The notes below the pieces were generated by a model, which saw nothing but the letters and a program-made list of their open reading frames with translations, was not told where the DNA came from and did no database searches. Shown here one piece after another: positions 1-7,897 of a stretch of 64,000 bases of DNA. How positions within the stretch are numbered: the stretch's first letter is position 1; each line of letters begins with the position of its first letter. Position numbers and translations under genes: made by a program. Source of the stretch: Lentzea alba (GTDB taxonomy: Bacteria; Actinomycetota; Actinomycetes; Mycobacteriales; Pseudonocardiaceae); assembly GCF_011067745.1 (NCBI RefSeq), contig NZ_JAAMPJ010000007.1, positions 124,001 to 188,000 on the forward strand, written 5' to 3'.

Positions 1-1
1 C

Positions 2-613
2 ACGAACAGCGAGGGCCTGGAGGTCTACCGCGACTTCTGCCGGGGTCGGGCGCGGGCGTTCCACGAGTTCGGGTTCGCGGAGGAACAACTGCCTGCGGCC
101 ACCGGTGTGGGGGCACTCGGCGGTGGCATCGGTTTCTGCCTGCTGGCCGGCCGTTCCGCGCACCGCGTCACCATCGAGAACAGCCGCCAGCTGCCCGCCT
201 ACCGCTACCCGGAACGCTACGGCCCCTCCTCCCCCAGCTTCGCCCGCGCCACCCACGTGGCAGCGGCGGGCGGCGGGGCGTTCATCTACGTGTCCGGCAC
301 CGCCAGCGTGGTCGGACACGAGACCCTGCACCGCGGACAGATCACCGAGCAGTGCGGCGAGACGCTCGCCAACCTCGAACACCTGCTGAGCGCGGACAAC
401 CTGGCCCGGCACGGGCTGCGGCCGGGCAGGCGGCTCGAAGATCTGCGCAACATCAAGGTGTACGTCCGCCACCAGCAGGATCTCCTGACCGTGCGGGAGA
501 TCTGCGCGAAGGCGTTCAGCCCGGCCGCCGACATCGCGTTCCTCAACGTGGACCTCTGCCGCTCCGATCTGCTGGTCGAGATCGAGGGGATCGTCTTTCC
601 GGGTGTGGCCTGA
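2..613 (+). CDS. Chorismatase, FkbO/Hyg5-like (5' truncated)
   Basis: The reading frame is open from the window edge, so the N-terminus lies outside; about 203 C-terminal residues are visible. The pattern (NSRQLPAYRYP, then IYVSGTASVVGHET, then LLVEIEGIVFPG at the end) matches the chorismatase family, whose C-terminal half resembles YjgF. Family members hydrolyse chorismate to 3,4-dihydroxycyclohexadienoate (FkbO type) or 3-hydroxybenzoate (Hyg5 type), starter units for polyketides and other natural products. I cannot assign the product type from the visible residues. The gene probably belongs to a biosynthetic cluster to the left. The next gene converges on it after about 115 bp. Confidence 0.8.
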   Translation, partial: TNSEGLEVYRDFCRGRARAFHEFGFAEEQLPAATGVGALGGGIGFCLLAGRSAHRVTIENSRQLPAYRYPERYGPSSPSFARATHVAAAGGGAFIYVSGTASVVGHETLHRGQITEQCGETLANLEHLLSADNLARHGLRPGRRLEDLRNIKVYVRHQQDLLTVREICAKAFSPAADIAFLNVDLCRSDLLVEIEGIVFPGVA

Positions 614-727
614 TGAGATCACGCGCGTTCGGAGCCGGGTCAGCGCGGCGAGGTGTCCTTCGTCCGGCCAGGGCCGCGGTAGCGACCGGCGCTTCGAACA
701 GACGGTGGGCCCCGGTCAGATCCATCG

Positions 728-1324
728 TCAGTTCCTGGACGGGTGGGGACCTCCGCTTGGCTCCCCGCCCATGCCGAGGATCAGCGCGACCGCGTCCTGC
801 GAGCACGCGCCCGGCGTCAGCACCTCCTGCAGCAGCAGGCCGCGGATTGCGGCGATGACGACGGTGGCCCTGGTCAGCGCTTCCCCGGCGCTGAGCCCTT
901 CGCGCTCCGCCAGCGAGGCCAGCATCCTGGTGAGGTCGTCCAGCGACGAGATGAACTCGCCGAAGTCGTCCGGTCTGTACGCGGCCAGCCCCACGACGTG
1001 GAAGAACCCGCGGGTGCGCGACAGCTGCTCCGGGCGGGTGTAGGCCCGCCAGATCGCCAGGACGAGGTCGTCGAAGGTCCCCTGCTCAGCGGTCCTGAAC
1101 AGCGCCTCGTTGTCGCGGGCCCGCTGTGCCCCGAGCATGGCCGCCAGGACGCCCGTGAGCGACCCGAAGTGGTACCGCAGGAGCGCGTGGCTGGTCTCGG
1201 TCCGGGCCGCGATCTCGCGGAGTGAGGTCTCCGGTGGCGGAAGGCCGTCCTCGAAGACGTCGAGGAGACGCGCCAGGAGGCGCTCGCGTGCATCGCCGTT
1301 GCGTGCAGTGCTTGACAGGGCCAC
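728..1324 (-). CDS. TetR-family transcriptional regulator
   Basis: This 198-residue protein has a typical TetR N-terminal helix-turn-helix at about residues 14-60 (TSLREIAARTETSHALLRYHF) and an all-helical ligand/dimer domain behind it. It is divergent from the esterase gene at 1398, and the 73 bp between them hold two identical copies of a 15-bp palindrome-bearing repeat, a likely operator for autoregulation and control of the esterase. The effector cannot be told from sequence. Confidence 0.9.
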   Translation of the reverse strand: MALSSTARNGDARERLLARLLDVFEDGLPPPETSLREIAARTETSHALLRYHFGSLTGVLAAMLGAQRARDNEALFRTAEQGTFDDLVLAIWRAYTRPEQLSRTRGFFHVVGLAAYRPDDFGEFISSLDDLTRMLASLAEREGLSAGEALTRATVVIAAIRGLLLQEVLTPGACSQDAVALILGMGGEPSGGPHPSRN

Positions 1325-1332
1325 TCCCGTAG

Positions 1333-1367
1333 TTTATCCATTGGAAAGCGGATTTATCCATTGGAAA
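1333..1367. promoter_or_regulatory. Tandem operator of the TetR/esterase divergent promoter
   Basis: The 15-mer TTTATCCATTGGAAA occurs at 1333-1347 and again at 1353-1367, a 20-bp period or about two helical turns. Each copy contains the palindrome TCCA-T-TGGA. The position between the TetR start (1324) and the esterase start (1398) suggests two TetR dimers binding one face of the DNA. Confidence 0.7.
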
Positions 1368-1397
1368 ACTTGTGGGACGTGTTGTGAAGGACCTCCG

Positions 1398-2246
1398 ATG
1401 AGCACCATGTGGCACGGCTGCCTCGCCGACACCGACTACTTCGAGCTGCGTTCCAGCGGTGGGCACGACTACGGCGTATGGGTCACCTCGCCGCCGCGCT
1501 ACGACCCCACCACAGCGCAGGTGCCCGTCGTGTACGTGCTCGACGGCAACTGGGCGGTGGGCCTGACGGCCCCGCTCATCGTCACCCAGCAGGACCCCAT
1601 GCAGAAGATCAAGCCGTACGTCCAGGTCAGCGTCGGCTACGCGGGCGAGGAAGCGGAGCACTGGGCGAGACTGCGCAACAGGGACCTCGTGCCACCCGGC
1701 GAGCCCGTCGCCCAGGAGTTCCTCGACGCCGTGGAGATGGGAGTGCGGGCGGGCGCGATGACCCGCGAGCAAGCCGACGCCTATCTCGACGAACTGCGTG
1801 ACACCCGGGGCGACGCGTTCCTGAGCTTCCTCACCGACGAACTGCACCCCCGGATCGAACGCGACTACGGCACTGCCACGAGTGGTCACGGCCTTTTCGG
1901 CTACTCCTACGGCGGACTCTTCAGCCTCTACGCCTGGCTCACCGGCACCACGCTCTTCGACAGCATCGGAGCAGGCAGCCCCGGTGTCACCAGCGAGGGC
2001 AGCCGGATCTTCGCTCAGATCCAGGAACTGGGCGACCAGCCCGCCAAGCTCCACCTGACCTTCAACGACCGGGAGATCCTCGGGACCGTGCCCGTCTACC
2101 AGAACCTCACGAAGAACGCGGCCACCGTCCTGCACCGCCTCACCTCCCGCGGCGCGGCCGTCACCAGCGAGGTGCTGCGCGAAACGCACGTGACCGGCCT
2201 GCAGGCCTCGTTCCTCAGCTACCTCAGGACCTGCCGCGCCCTGTGA
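1398..2246 (+). CDS. Esterase-D-type alpha/beta hydrolase
   Basis: The 282-residue protein belongs to the putative esterase family (PF00756 type). The nucleophile elbow GYSYGG places the catalytic serine at about residue 170; VVYVLDG near residue 50 is the usual early strand, and a late histidine (RETHVTG) can serve as the general base. There is no signal peptide, so it is probably cytoplasmic. ATG 1398 is preceded by AAGGACCTCCG. The tandem operator in front implies control by the divergent TetR protein. The substrate is unknown; relatives include siderophore esterases and S-formylglutathione hydrolase. Confidence 0.8.
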   Translation: MSTMWHGCLADTDYFELRSSGGHDYGVWVTSPPRYDPTTAQVPVVYVLDGNWAVGLTAPLIVTQQDPMQKIKPYVQVSVGYAGEEAEHWARLRNRDLVPPGEPVAQEFLDAVEMGVRAGAMTREQADAYLDELRDTRGDAFLSFLTDELHPRIERDYGTATSGHGLFGYSYGGLFSLYAWLTGTTLFDSIGAGSPGVTSEGSRIFAQIQELGDQPAKLHLTFNDREILGTVPVYQNLTKNAATVLHRLTSRGAAVTSEVLRETHVTGLQASFLSYLRTCRAL

Positions 2247-2589
2247 CCGCGCAGCTCGGCCTCCCGCACCGGGTGGACCGCCCACATCGCTTTCCGCGAA
2301 GGACTGCTGTCCGTCATGCCCGTCGGGTTCTCCCTGTTCGACCAAGAATCCCGACTCGACAGCACTGTCCACTTGAGCCACTGCACGCCTCCGGCGCGGT
2401 CGCGCAAATTGACGAAATGCCGAGTGAACCACCCGCAGCAGACAGTGCCACCAGTTGGTCGCAATTTCCCTTGCCCCGCAACTGTTCCTGTTTGTCCGTG
2501 CGAGCCGGCGGAAACCCGGCCGTCGCAGCGGATCACCTTCCGCCAGATCCGCGGCATTCCGTCCAGTAGCGAGCAGAGAGGTACATCTG
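2247..2589. other. Intergenic region, no gene seen
   Basis: About 340 bp between the esterase stop and the next gene. Open frames here lack coding character and recognisable motifs. It presumably holds the promoter of the secreted protein at 2590. Confidence 0.4.
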
Positions 2590-3000
2590 TTGCGAGCCAA
2601 CAAGTCCTTCAGGCATCTCGCCCTCGCAGGTGCCATGGCCGCGTTGACGGGGTCACTCGTCGCGCACCCACCGGCATCGGCGGCTGAGACCGCCGCCGCA
2701 CCCTGTGTGCAGAAGGTGGCCGTGGTGAACAACGCGGGCTTCGTCTTGTCGTTCCGCGTCACGACCCGCTCCGGAGGGCTCTCGCCCGAGACCGACAACT
2801 ACCCGATCAACCAATGGCGAGTCGTCGACCTCACCGCGACCGAACTGCCAGAAGGCTCCGACGTGCGTCCCCTCGTACAGGCCGTCGGCGGAACCAGCCA
2901 GACCGGCAACACATTCGTCTCGTACTGCCGCAACGGCCAGACGGCAACCTACACCGCTAGCGGTGCCACCCTGGACTACACCGTCGTTCTCATCAACTGA
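2590..3000 (+). CDS. Small secreted protein of unknown function
   Basis: The 136-residue protein starts at TTG 2590, chosen because AGAGAGG lies about 9 nt upstream and the start gives a clean signal peptide (basic LRANKSFRH, hydrophobic core, PPASAAE cleavage zone near residue 34). The mature part is about 100 residues, rich in Ser, Thr and Val, with two cysteines (PCVQK and SYCRNG) that could form a disulphide. Its beta-rich look, including NNAGFVLSFRV, suggests a small secreted beta-sandwich. I do not recognise the family. An in-frame ATG at 2635 would cut off the signal peptide start and is less likely. Confidence 0.65.
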   Translation: MRANKSFRHLALAGAMAALTGSLVAHPPASAAETAAAPCVQKVAVVNNAGFVLSFRVTTRSGGLSPETDNYPINQWRVVDLTATELPEGSDVRPLVQAVGGTSQTGNTFVSYCRNGQTATYTASGATLDYTVVLIN

Positions 3001-3122
3001 CCACTGCAGCAACGAAGTGCGCCGACGAACTGAGGACTCGAGTGGTCCGCTGTAGCGGGGAGTCGGATCCGAAGTCGGCGATCCGCCGGCTGGGAGTTCG
3101 CCGCGACCCTGCGGCGGTCGTG

Positions 3123-3239
3123 AAGCTCGTGGTACAGCTTCACGACCGCTTCGGGGTCGATGCGCGGGGCGAAGGACCACTGGTGCAGGTAGCGGGTCGG
3201 GTCGTTGACCAACCGGAACGACGACCAGCTCGGGTTGGC
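3123..3239 (-). pseudogene. Remnant of an AbfB-type (CBM42) arabinose-binding domain
   Basis: About 39 codons on the minus strand read ANPSWSSFRLVNDPTRYLHQ followed by WSFAPRIDPEAVV. This matches the repeat of the AbfB/CBM42 domain (SFR-VN-P-RYLRH--F-L-ID). No start, signal peptide or catalytic domain is attached and the flanks lose coding character, so this is a fragment of a lost arabinofuranosidase or similar enzyme. It ties this edge to the arabinan-related genes further right. Confidence 0.5.
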
Positions 3240-3486
3240 CAACCCCCGCTTCCCTGGTGAAGGTGGCGTCGGCGGCGAACCCGGCGGGACAATCCCAGGC
3301 GCAGGCGCCACTGCGAGTCCTGCCTCGGAACAGCCGCGCGAAGTCGACGTCACGAAATGAGCCCGCTTATCCACGTGCTGAAACGACATTTGAGCGCATG
3401 TTTTCCAGCTTTGACTCCTCGTTCTATGGATTGCCCCGCTCGTCCGATGCGTCTGTACCCTCTTTGACAGATGCAAAGTCGTACTC

Positions 3487-4245
3487 ATGACGAGGAGTCC
3501 CTCGGTGGACGCTGATGCCGCTTACGCACCGCCCACCTCCTACCGTCCGGGCTACGAGCTGGTGGCGGAGCGGATCCTGCAGCTCATCGCGGAGCTGGAG
3601 CTGCGTCCCGGCGATCGCATGCCGACCGAGAACGAGCTCGCGGGGCGGATGGGGACCAGCCGGACCGTGGTGCGGGAGGCGGTGAAGATCCTCTCCGCGC
3701 TCGGCAGGATGCGCGCGCACAAGGGGCGCGGGCTTTACGTGGCCGACGACGAGGGCATGCTGGGTTCCTCCCGGTGGGGTGGCTTCTTCATGCCCACCGA
3801 CCTCGACCACGTCTACATGCTCTTCGAGTTCCGCCGGGTCCAGGAGACCGCGGCCGCCAGGATCGCGGCCACCCGCGCGACTCCGGCCGAGTTGCGCGCC
3901 ATCGAGGTTGCCGCCGAGCTGTGCCGGGAAGGGCACGTCACCGGGCAGGCGGCGTTGTTCGACCGCGGCGACGACGACTTCCACCTGGGCATCGCGGCCG
4001 CCTCGCACAACCAGTTCCTCCTCGCGGCGGTACGCGAGGCGCGCCGCTTGCAGCGCCAGTCCAACGTCATCGGGCTGAACGGCGCGGTCGGCAGTCACAC
4101 CGCGGAGGCGGTGGAGGAGCACGCCGCGATCTACCGGGCCATCCGGGACGGGGACGAGGACGCTGCTGCCGCAGCCGCCGCCGTGCACGTCGACAGGACC
4201 CTCGAGGACTACCGGCAGGAGATCCAGCGCCGCGTGTTCGGCTGA
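3487..4245 (+). CDS. GntR-family regulator, FadR/FCD subfamily
   Basis: The 252-residue protein has an N-terminal winged HTH (about 20-90: LRPGDRMPTENELAGRMGTS then RTVVREAVKILSALG) and an all-helical FCD domain (about 105-240) with the DxxxFH-type ligand motif DDDFHLGIAAASHN and a later H in EEHAAIYRAI. FCD proteins bind organic acids or sugar acids, often through a metal. It converges on the ten-gene operon that ends at 4307 and might regulate uptake or catabolic genes nearby, but no operator was identified. Confidence 0.9.
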   Translation: MTRSPSVDADAAYAPPTSYRPGYELVAERILQLIAELELRPGDRMPTENELAGRMGTSRTVVREAVKILSALGRMRAHKGRGLYVADDEGMLGSSRWGGFFMPTDLDHVYMLFEFRRVQETAAARIAATRATPAELRAIEVAAELCREGHVTGQAALFDRGDDDFHLGIAAASHNQFLLAAVREARRLQRQSNVIGLNGAVGSHTAEAVEEHAAIYRAIRDGDEDAAAAAAAVHVDRTLEDYRQEIQRRVFG

Positions 4246-4306
4246 CCGTCCATTCAGGACTGTCTGGGTGACGGCAGCCTGCAACGGGACGTCAGCCGCG
4301 CCTCGT

Positions 4307-4573
4307 TCACCCCGGACCGAGCCACTCCAGCTCGGCGGCGAGCACGCCGAGCTGGAACCGCGACTGAACGCCGAGCAGCAACTGCAGGCGGGCGACGCGC
4401 CGGTGCAGGGTGCGCAGGCTGACACCGAGCTCGCGGGCGATCGCGCGGTCGGTCGCGCCCGTTTGCATGAGCCTCAGCAGGCGCTGGGTTGCCGCCGTGG
4501 GTTCCTTGCCCACGACCGCGGAGTAATCGCAATTCGGGTGCACCATGGTGACCTCGGTCAAGGGACTGGTCAT
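4307..4573 (-). CDS. Small LuxR-type helix-turn-helix protein
   Basis: The 88-residue protein is essentially a lone HTH: TDRAIARELGVSLRTLHRRV at about residues 41-60, followed by LQLLLGVQSRFQLGVLAAEL, the ending typical of stand-alone LuxR/TrmB-like actinobacterial regulators. Usual relatives have an N-terminal domain of about 200 residues that is missing here. ATG 4573 overlaps the stop of the phosphodiesterase gene (ATGA, 4 nt), so it is the last gene of the operon and translationally coupled. It may be a truncated regulator kept as a mini-protein. Confidence 0.7.
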   Translation of the reverse strand: MTSPLTEVTMVHPNCDYSAVVGKEPTAATQRLLRLMQTGATDRAIARELGVSLRTLHRRVARLQLLLGVQSRFQLGVLAAELEWLGPG

Positions 4574-5958
4574 CGGCTGAGCTCCACCGCGGGAATCCCC
4601 TGCAGTTCGAGCAGGAGAGTGCGGACTTCGGTCGCGGTGATCCGGCCGGTGCGCTCGACCGACCGCGGTACCACCGGATCCGAGCACAAGAGCACCGGCC
4701 CGTCCGCCGCCCGGTCGGGCAGCCTGCCGTGCGTGCCGCGCACGCACGACGGGTCCAGCGGCACGACGTTCATCGTGTATCTCAGCCCGAGCTTCTTGCG
4801 GGCCAGGTTCAACCCGGCTCTGGCCTTGACGAGCGGGTCGGCCGGGTCGAAGAACAGCTCGGCGGGGTCGTAGCCGGGTTTGCGGTGGATGTCCACACCA
4901 CGCGCGAAGTCCGGCGCGCGGTGGTCGTCGGTCCAGTAGTAGTAGGTGAACCATGCGTCCGGCTCGGCCACCGCCACCAGTTCACCCGACCGCTCGTGAT
5001 CCAGCCCGACGGACGCCTGCGCGTCCCGGCCGTACAGCACGTCGACGCCCGGAAGGTCCGCGAGGACCGCTCTCGTCCTCGGGAGATCGGCCGGATCGGC
5101 GACGTACACGTGCGCGATCTGGTGGTCGGCCACCGCGAACGCCCGTGACGTCCACGGATCCAGGTACTCCATGCCCGCCTGTGCGTAGACCTCGAGCAGG
5201 CCTGCGGCTCGCAACGCCCGGTTGATGTCGACCGGGCGGCGTGCGTCGGTGATGCCGTACTCCGACAACGCCACGATGGTGGCGTCCGACGCGTCGGCCA
5301 GCAGAGGCGCCAGCGCCCGGTCCACGTCCGCCGCCGCCTTGACCGCCTGCGGTGAGGACGGTCCGAACCGCTGCAGGTCGTAGTCCAGATGTGGCACGTA
5401 GACCAGCAACAGGTCAGGCCGCCTTTCGGCGAGGACCTTCCGCGCGGCACCGATGATCCACTCGCTCGACGCCAGTGCCGCCGTGGGGCCCCAGTACTGG
5501 AAGAGCGGGAACTCGCCCAGAGCTCCGACGAGTTCGTCGTGCAGGCCGGGTGGGCGGACGTAGCAGTCCGGCGACTTGCGCCCGTCCGCGTGGTAGATCG
5601 GCCGAGGGGTCACGGTGATGTCGGTCGAGGCTCCCATCGCGTACCACCAGCAGATGTTGGCGGCGGTGTAGCCGGGATGGGCGCGACGCGCCGTCTCCCA
5701 GAGCTTCTCCCCACCGACGAGGCGGTTGTGCTGACGCCACAGGTGAATCTCGCCCAGGTCGCGGAAGTACCAGCCGTTGCCCACGATCCCGTGCTGTGCC
5801 GGGGTGAGGCCGGTGAGCAGCGTGGCCTGCGCGCTGCACGTCACGGCGGGCAGCACCGTGCCGAGCTCCGCCTGCCAGCCCAGCCGCGAGAGATTGGGCA
5901 TGTGTTCGAGGAGCGCCGGGGTCATGCCCACGACGTTGAGGACCACCAACGGTTTCAC
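4570..5958 (-). CDS. eboF: Alkaline-phosphatase-superfamily phosphodiesterase, EboF-like
   Basis: The 462-residue protein is a type I phosphodiesterase/nucleotide pyrophosphatase. The nucleophile region is AVTCSAQATLLTG (about 38-50), and metal-ligand stretches include VPHLDYD and VALSEYG further on. GTG 5958 is the start: it overlaps the stop of the previous gene as GTGA, whereas longer versions run into that gene. Such enzymes cleave phosphodiester or pyrophosphate bonds; in ebo clusters the true substrate is unknown. No signal peptide is visible, so it is probably cytoplasmic. Operon position: after EboE, before the small HTH gene. Confidence 0.8.
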   Translation of the reverse strand: MKPLVVLNVVGMTPALLEHMPNLSRLGWQAELGTVLPAVTCSAQATLLTGLTPAQHGIVGNGWYFRDLGEIHLWRQHNRLVGGEKLWETARRAHPGYTAANICWWYAMGASTDITVTPRPIYHADGRKSPDCYVRPPGLHDELVGALGEFPLFQYWGPTAALASSEWIIGAARKVLAERRPDLLLVYVPHLDYDLQRFGPSSPQAVKAAADVDRALAPLLADASDATIVALSEYGITDARRPVDINRALRAAGLLEVYAQAGMEYLDPWTSRAFAVADHQIAHVYVADPADLPRTRAVLADLPGVDVLYGRDAQASVGLDHERSGELVAVAEPDAWFTYYYWTDDHRAPDFARGVDIHRKPGYDPAELFFDPADPLVKARAGLNLARKKLGLRYTMNVVPLDPSCVRGTHGRLPDRAADGPVLLCSDPVVPRSVERTGRITATEVRTLLLELQGIPAVELSR

Positions 5959-7046
5959 GCCACCACCCCCGTCCGCAGGTGCTGCGTCGCCCAGCGCAGT
6001 TCCGCCGCGATGCCGTCGGCGAGATCGCCCGCACCCGGCAGCACGGTCCAGGTGTAGGTCTCCACTTCGACGTGGGTGCCGGGGTCCACCGCCGCCACCG
6101 CGGCCACGAGCACGTCGGTGGTCGACGTGAGCGGTGCGGGCGGAACAGCGTGCAGCGGCACGTGGAAGTGCACGCGCCACGGGTGCTCGGCGGGCAGGGT
6201 CTCGAACGCCTCCGGCAGGTCGTCCGCCGCCAGGACACCGCCTGGGGCGTTCTCCCGGACCTGGTGCAGGTAGCGGGGCTCGCTGTACTCCGCTACCGCT
6301 CGCCTGCCCTCAGGTGTACCGGGTTCTGCTACCTCCAGTGCCGCCGACGCCTGCACCTTGACCACGTCCAGGCCCGCCCGGCGGATTGACGCGACCGTCT
6401 CGGCCGGATCGGCGAACGACACCGCGAGGTGGCAGGTGTCCAGGCAGATCCCGATGTGGTCGGGATCGACCCGGCCGGCCAGCCACTCGACCGCGTCGGA
6501 GACGGTGTCCAGCACACAACCCGGCTCCGGCTCCACGGCCAGCCTGATCGGTCTGCCGTGCCGGCGGGTCTCGGCGCGCAGGGACAGGGTCAGCTCGGTG
6601 AGAGCCTCCGCGGCACGGTCGTCGTCGCGGCCGGTCCACGGCTCCCGCCAGGCCAGCGGCAGGGTCGAGATGCTGCCGTAGGACGCGGAATCGGGCAGCA
6701 GATCAGCCAGCACGGCCGCACAGTCCACTGTGTACTGGAGGCGGCGGGGATCGGTCCACGTCGGGAAGTACACCGCGTGCTTGACCACCTCGTCGTGGAA
6801 GTCGCCGTACGGGAACGCGTTGAGCGTCGAGACGGTGAGCCCTCTGCTCGCCAGCTCCGCGCGGAAGTGCTGCCGTGCGGTGCCGTCCTCCGCGAGTCCT
6901 CGTGCGACCAGCGCGGGCAGCCACAGTCCCAGTGCAAGCGTGTCCGCCTCCAGCGCCTCCCGCACCCGGACCGCGTACCGGTCGAGCTGGGCCAGGATGC
7001 CCGCGAGGTCGGGAGCGGGGTGGACGTTGGTGCAGTAGGCGATCAC
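5955..7046 (-). CDS. eboE: Metabolite traffic protein EboE (TIM-barrel)
   Basis: The 363-residue protein begins IAYCTNVHPAPDLAGILAQL, the signature opening of EboE, and has the xylose-isomerase-like barrel features AVEPEPGCVLDT and GICLDTCHLA. Family knowledge: EboE is one of the proteins of the eustigmatophyte/bacterial operon linked to export of a small metabolite; its reaction is not established. The start is GTG 7046, overlapping the EboB stop by 4 nt; the stop overlaps the EboF start by 4 nt. Confidence 0.85.
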   Translation of the reverse strand: MIAYCTNVHPAPDLAGILAQLDRYAVRVREALEADTLALGLWLPALVARGLAEDGTARQHFRAELASRGLTVSTLNAFPYGDFHDEVVKHAVYFPTWTDPRRLQYTVDCAAVLADLLPDSASYGSISTLPLAWREPWTGRDDDRAAEALTELTLSLRAETRRHGRPIRLAVEPEPGCVLDTVSDAVEWLAGRVDPDHIGICLDTCHLAVSFADPAETVASIRRAGLDVVKVQASAALEVAEPGTPEGRRAVAEYSEPRYLHQVRENAPGGVLAADDLPEAFETLPAEHPWRVHFHVPLHAVPPAPLTSTTDVLVAAVAAVDPGTHVEVETYTWTVLPGAGDLADGIAAELRWATQHLRTGVVA

Positions 7047-7897
7047 CGTTCACCCCGCAGCACCGAGCTGCCGGTGGCCGCGTCGACCGCGCCCGCCGCC
7101 ACCGGTTCGAGCGCCAGCCTGCCGCTCTGGCCGTAGAACTCGACCGGGTTGCGCCACAACACGGTGTCCACTTCGGACTCACCGAACCCGGCGTCCAGCA
7201 TCGCCAACCCGGTCTTGCGGGTCTTCAGCGGATCGGACCGGCCCCAGTCTGCGGCGGAGTTGACCAGCATCCGCTCGGTGCCGTACTCGGCGAGCAGCGC
7301 CACCATCCGCGCCTCGTCCATCTTGGTGTCCGGGTAGACGGAGAACCCCATCCAGCAGCCCGCGTCCGCCACCATCGCGACGGTGGTCTCGTTGAGGTGG
7401 TCGACCAGGACGCGGTGCGGCGCCAGGCCCGACTCGCGGACCACGTCCAGCGTTCGCTTCGTGCCCTCCTGCTTGTCCCGGTGCGGTGTGTGCACGAGGA
7501 CCGGCAGGTCGTGCCGCAGCGCGAGTTCCAGCTGGCGCGCGAACGCGTCGTCCTCCTCCGGCGTCATCGAGTCGTACCCGACCTCGCCGACCGCGACCAC
7601 ACCGTCCTTGGCCAGGTAGCGCGGCAGGACGTCCAGCACCTCGGCGCACCGGGGGTCGTTGGCCTCCTTGGGGTTCAGGGCGAGCGCGCAGTGGTGGGCG
7701 ATGCCGAACTGGGCGGCGCGGAACCGCTCCCATCCGAGCAGGCTGTCGAAGTAGTCGACGAACGACCCGACGTTCGTCCGGGGCTGGCCGAGCCAGAACG
7801 CGGGCTCGACCAGCGCTCGCACGCCGGCGTCGCGCATGGCCTCGTAGTCGTCGGTCGTGCGGGACGTCATGTGGATGTGCGGGTCGAAGATGCGCAT
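7043..7897 (-). CDS. eboB: TatD-like metal-dependent hydrolase, EboB
   Basis: The 284-residue protein opens with MRIFDPHIHMTSRTTDDY, the HxH metal motif of the amidohydrolase/TatD superfamily. It continues with GEVGYD, VLVHTPHR, VLVDHLNE and NSAADWGRSDPL, corresponding to the remaining metal ligands of the barrel. It is the EboB member of the cluster. ATG 7897 shares one base with the stop of the upstream fusion gene (TGATG). The hydrolase is presumably cytoplasmic; the substrate is unknown. Confidence 0.85.
   Translation of the reverse strand: MRIFDPHIHMTSRTTDDYEAMRDAGVRALVEPAFWLGQPRTNVGSFVDYFDSLLGWERFRAAQFGIAHHCALALNPKEANDPRCAEVLDVLPRYLAKDGVVAVGEVGYDSMTPEEDDAFARQLELALRHDLPVLVHTPHRDKQEGTKRTLDVVRESGLAPHRVLVDHLNETTVAMVADAGCWMGFSVYPDTKMDEARMVALLAEYGTERMLVNSAADWGRSDPLKTRKTGLAMLDAGFGESEVDTVLWRNPVEFYGQSGRLALEPVAAGAVDAATGSSVLRGER

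Noticed and set aside
3114..3149. 14-bp inverted repeat that could be a terminator of the secreted-protein gene
   Set aside because: No T run follows, it is over 100 bp past the stop, and it falls inside the decayed CBM42 coding sequence where it can arise from codons.
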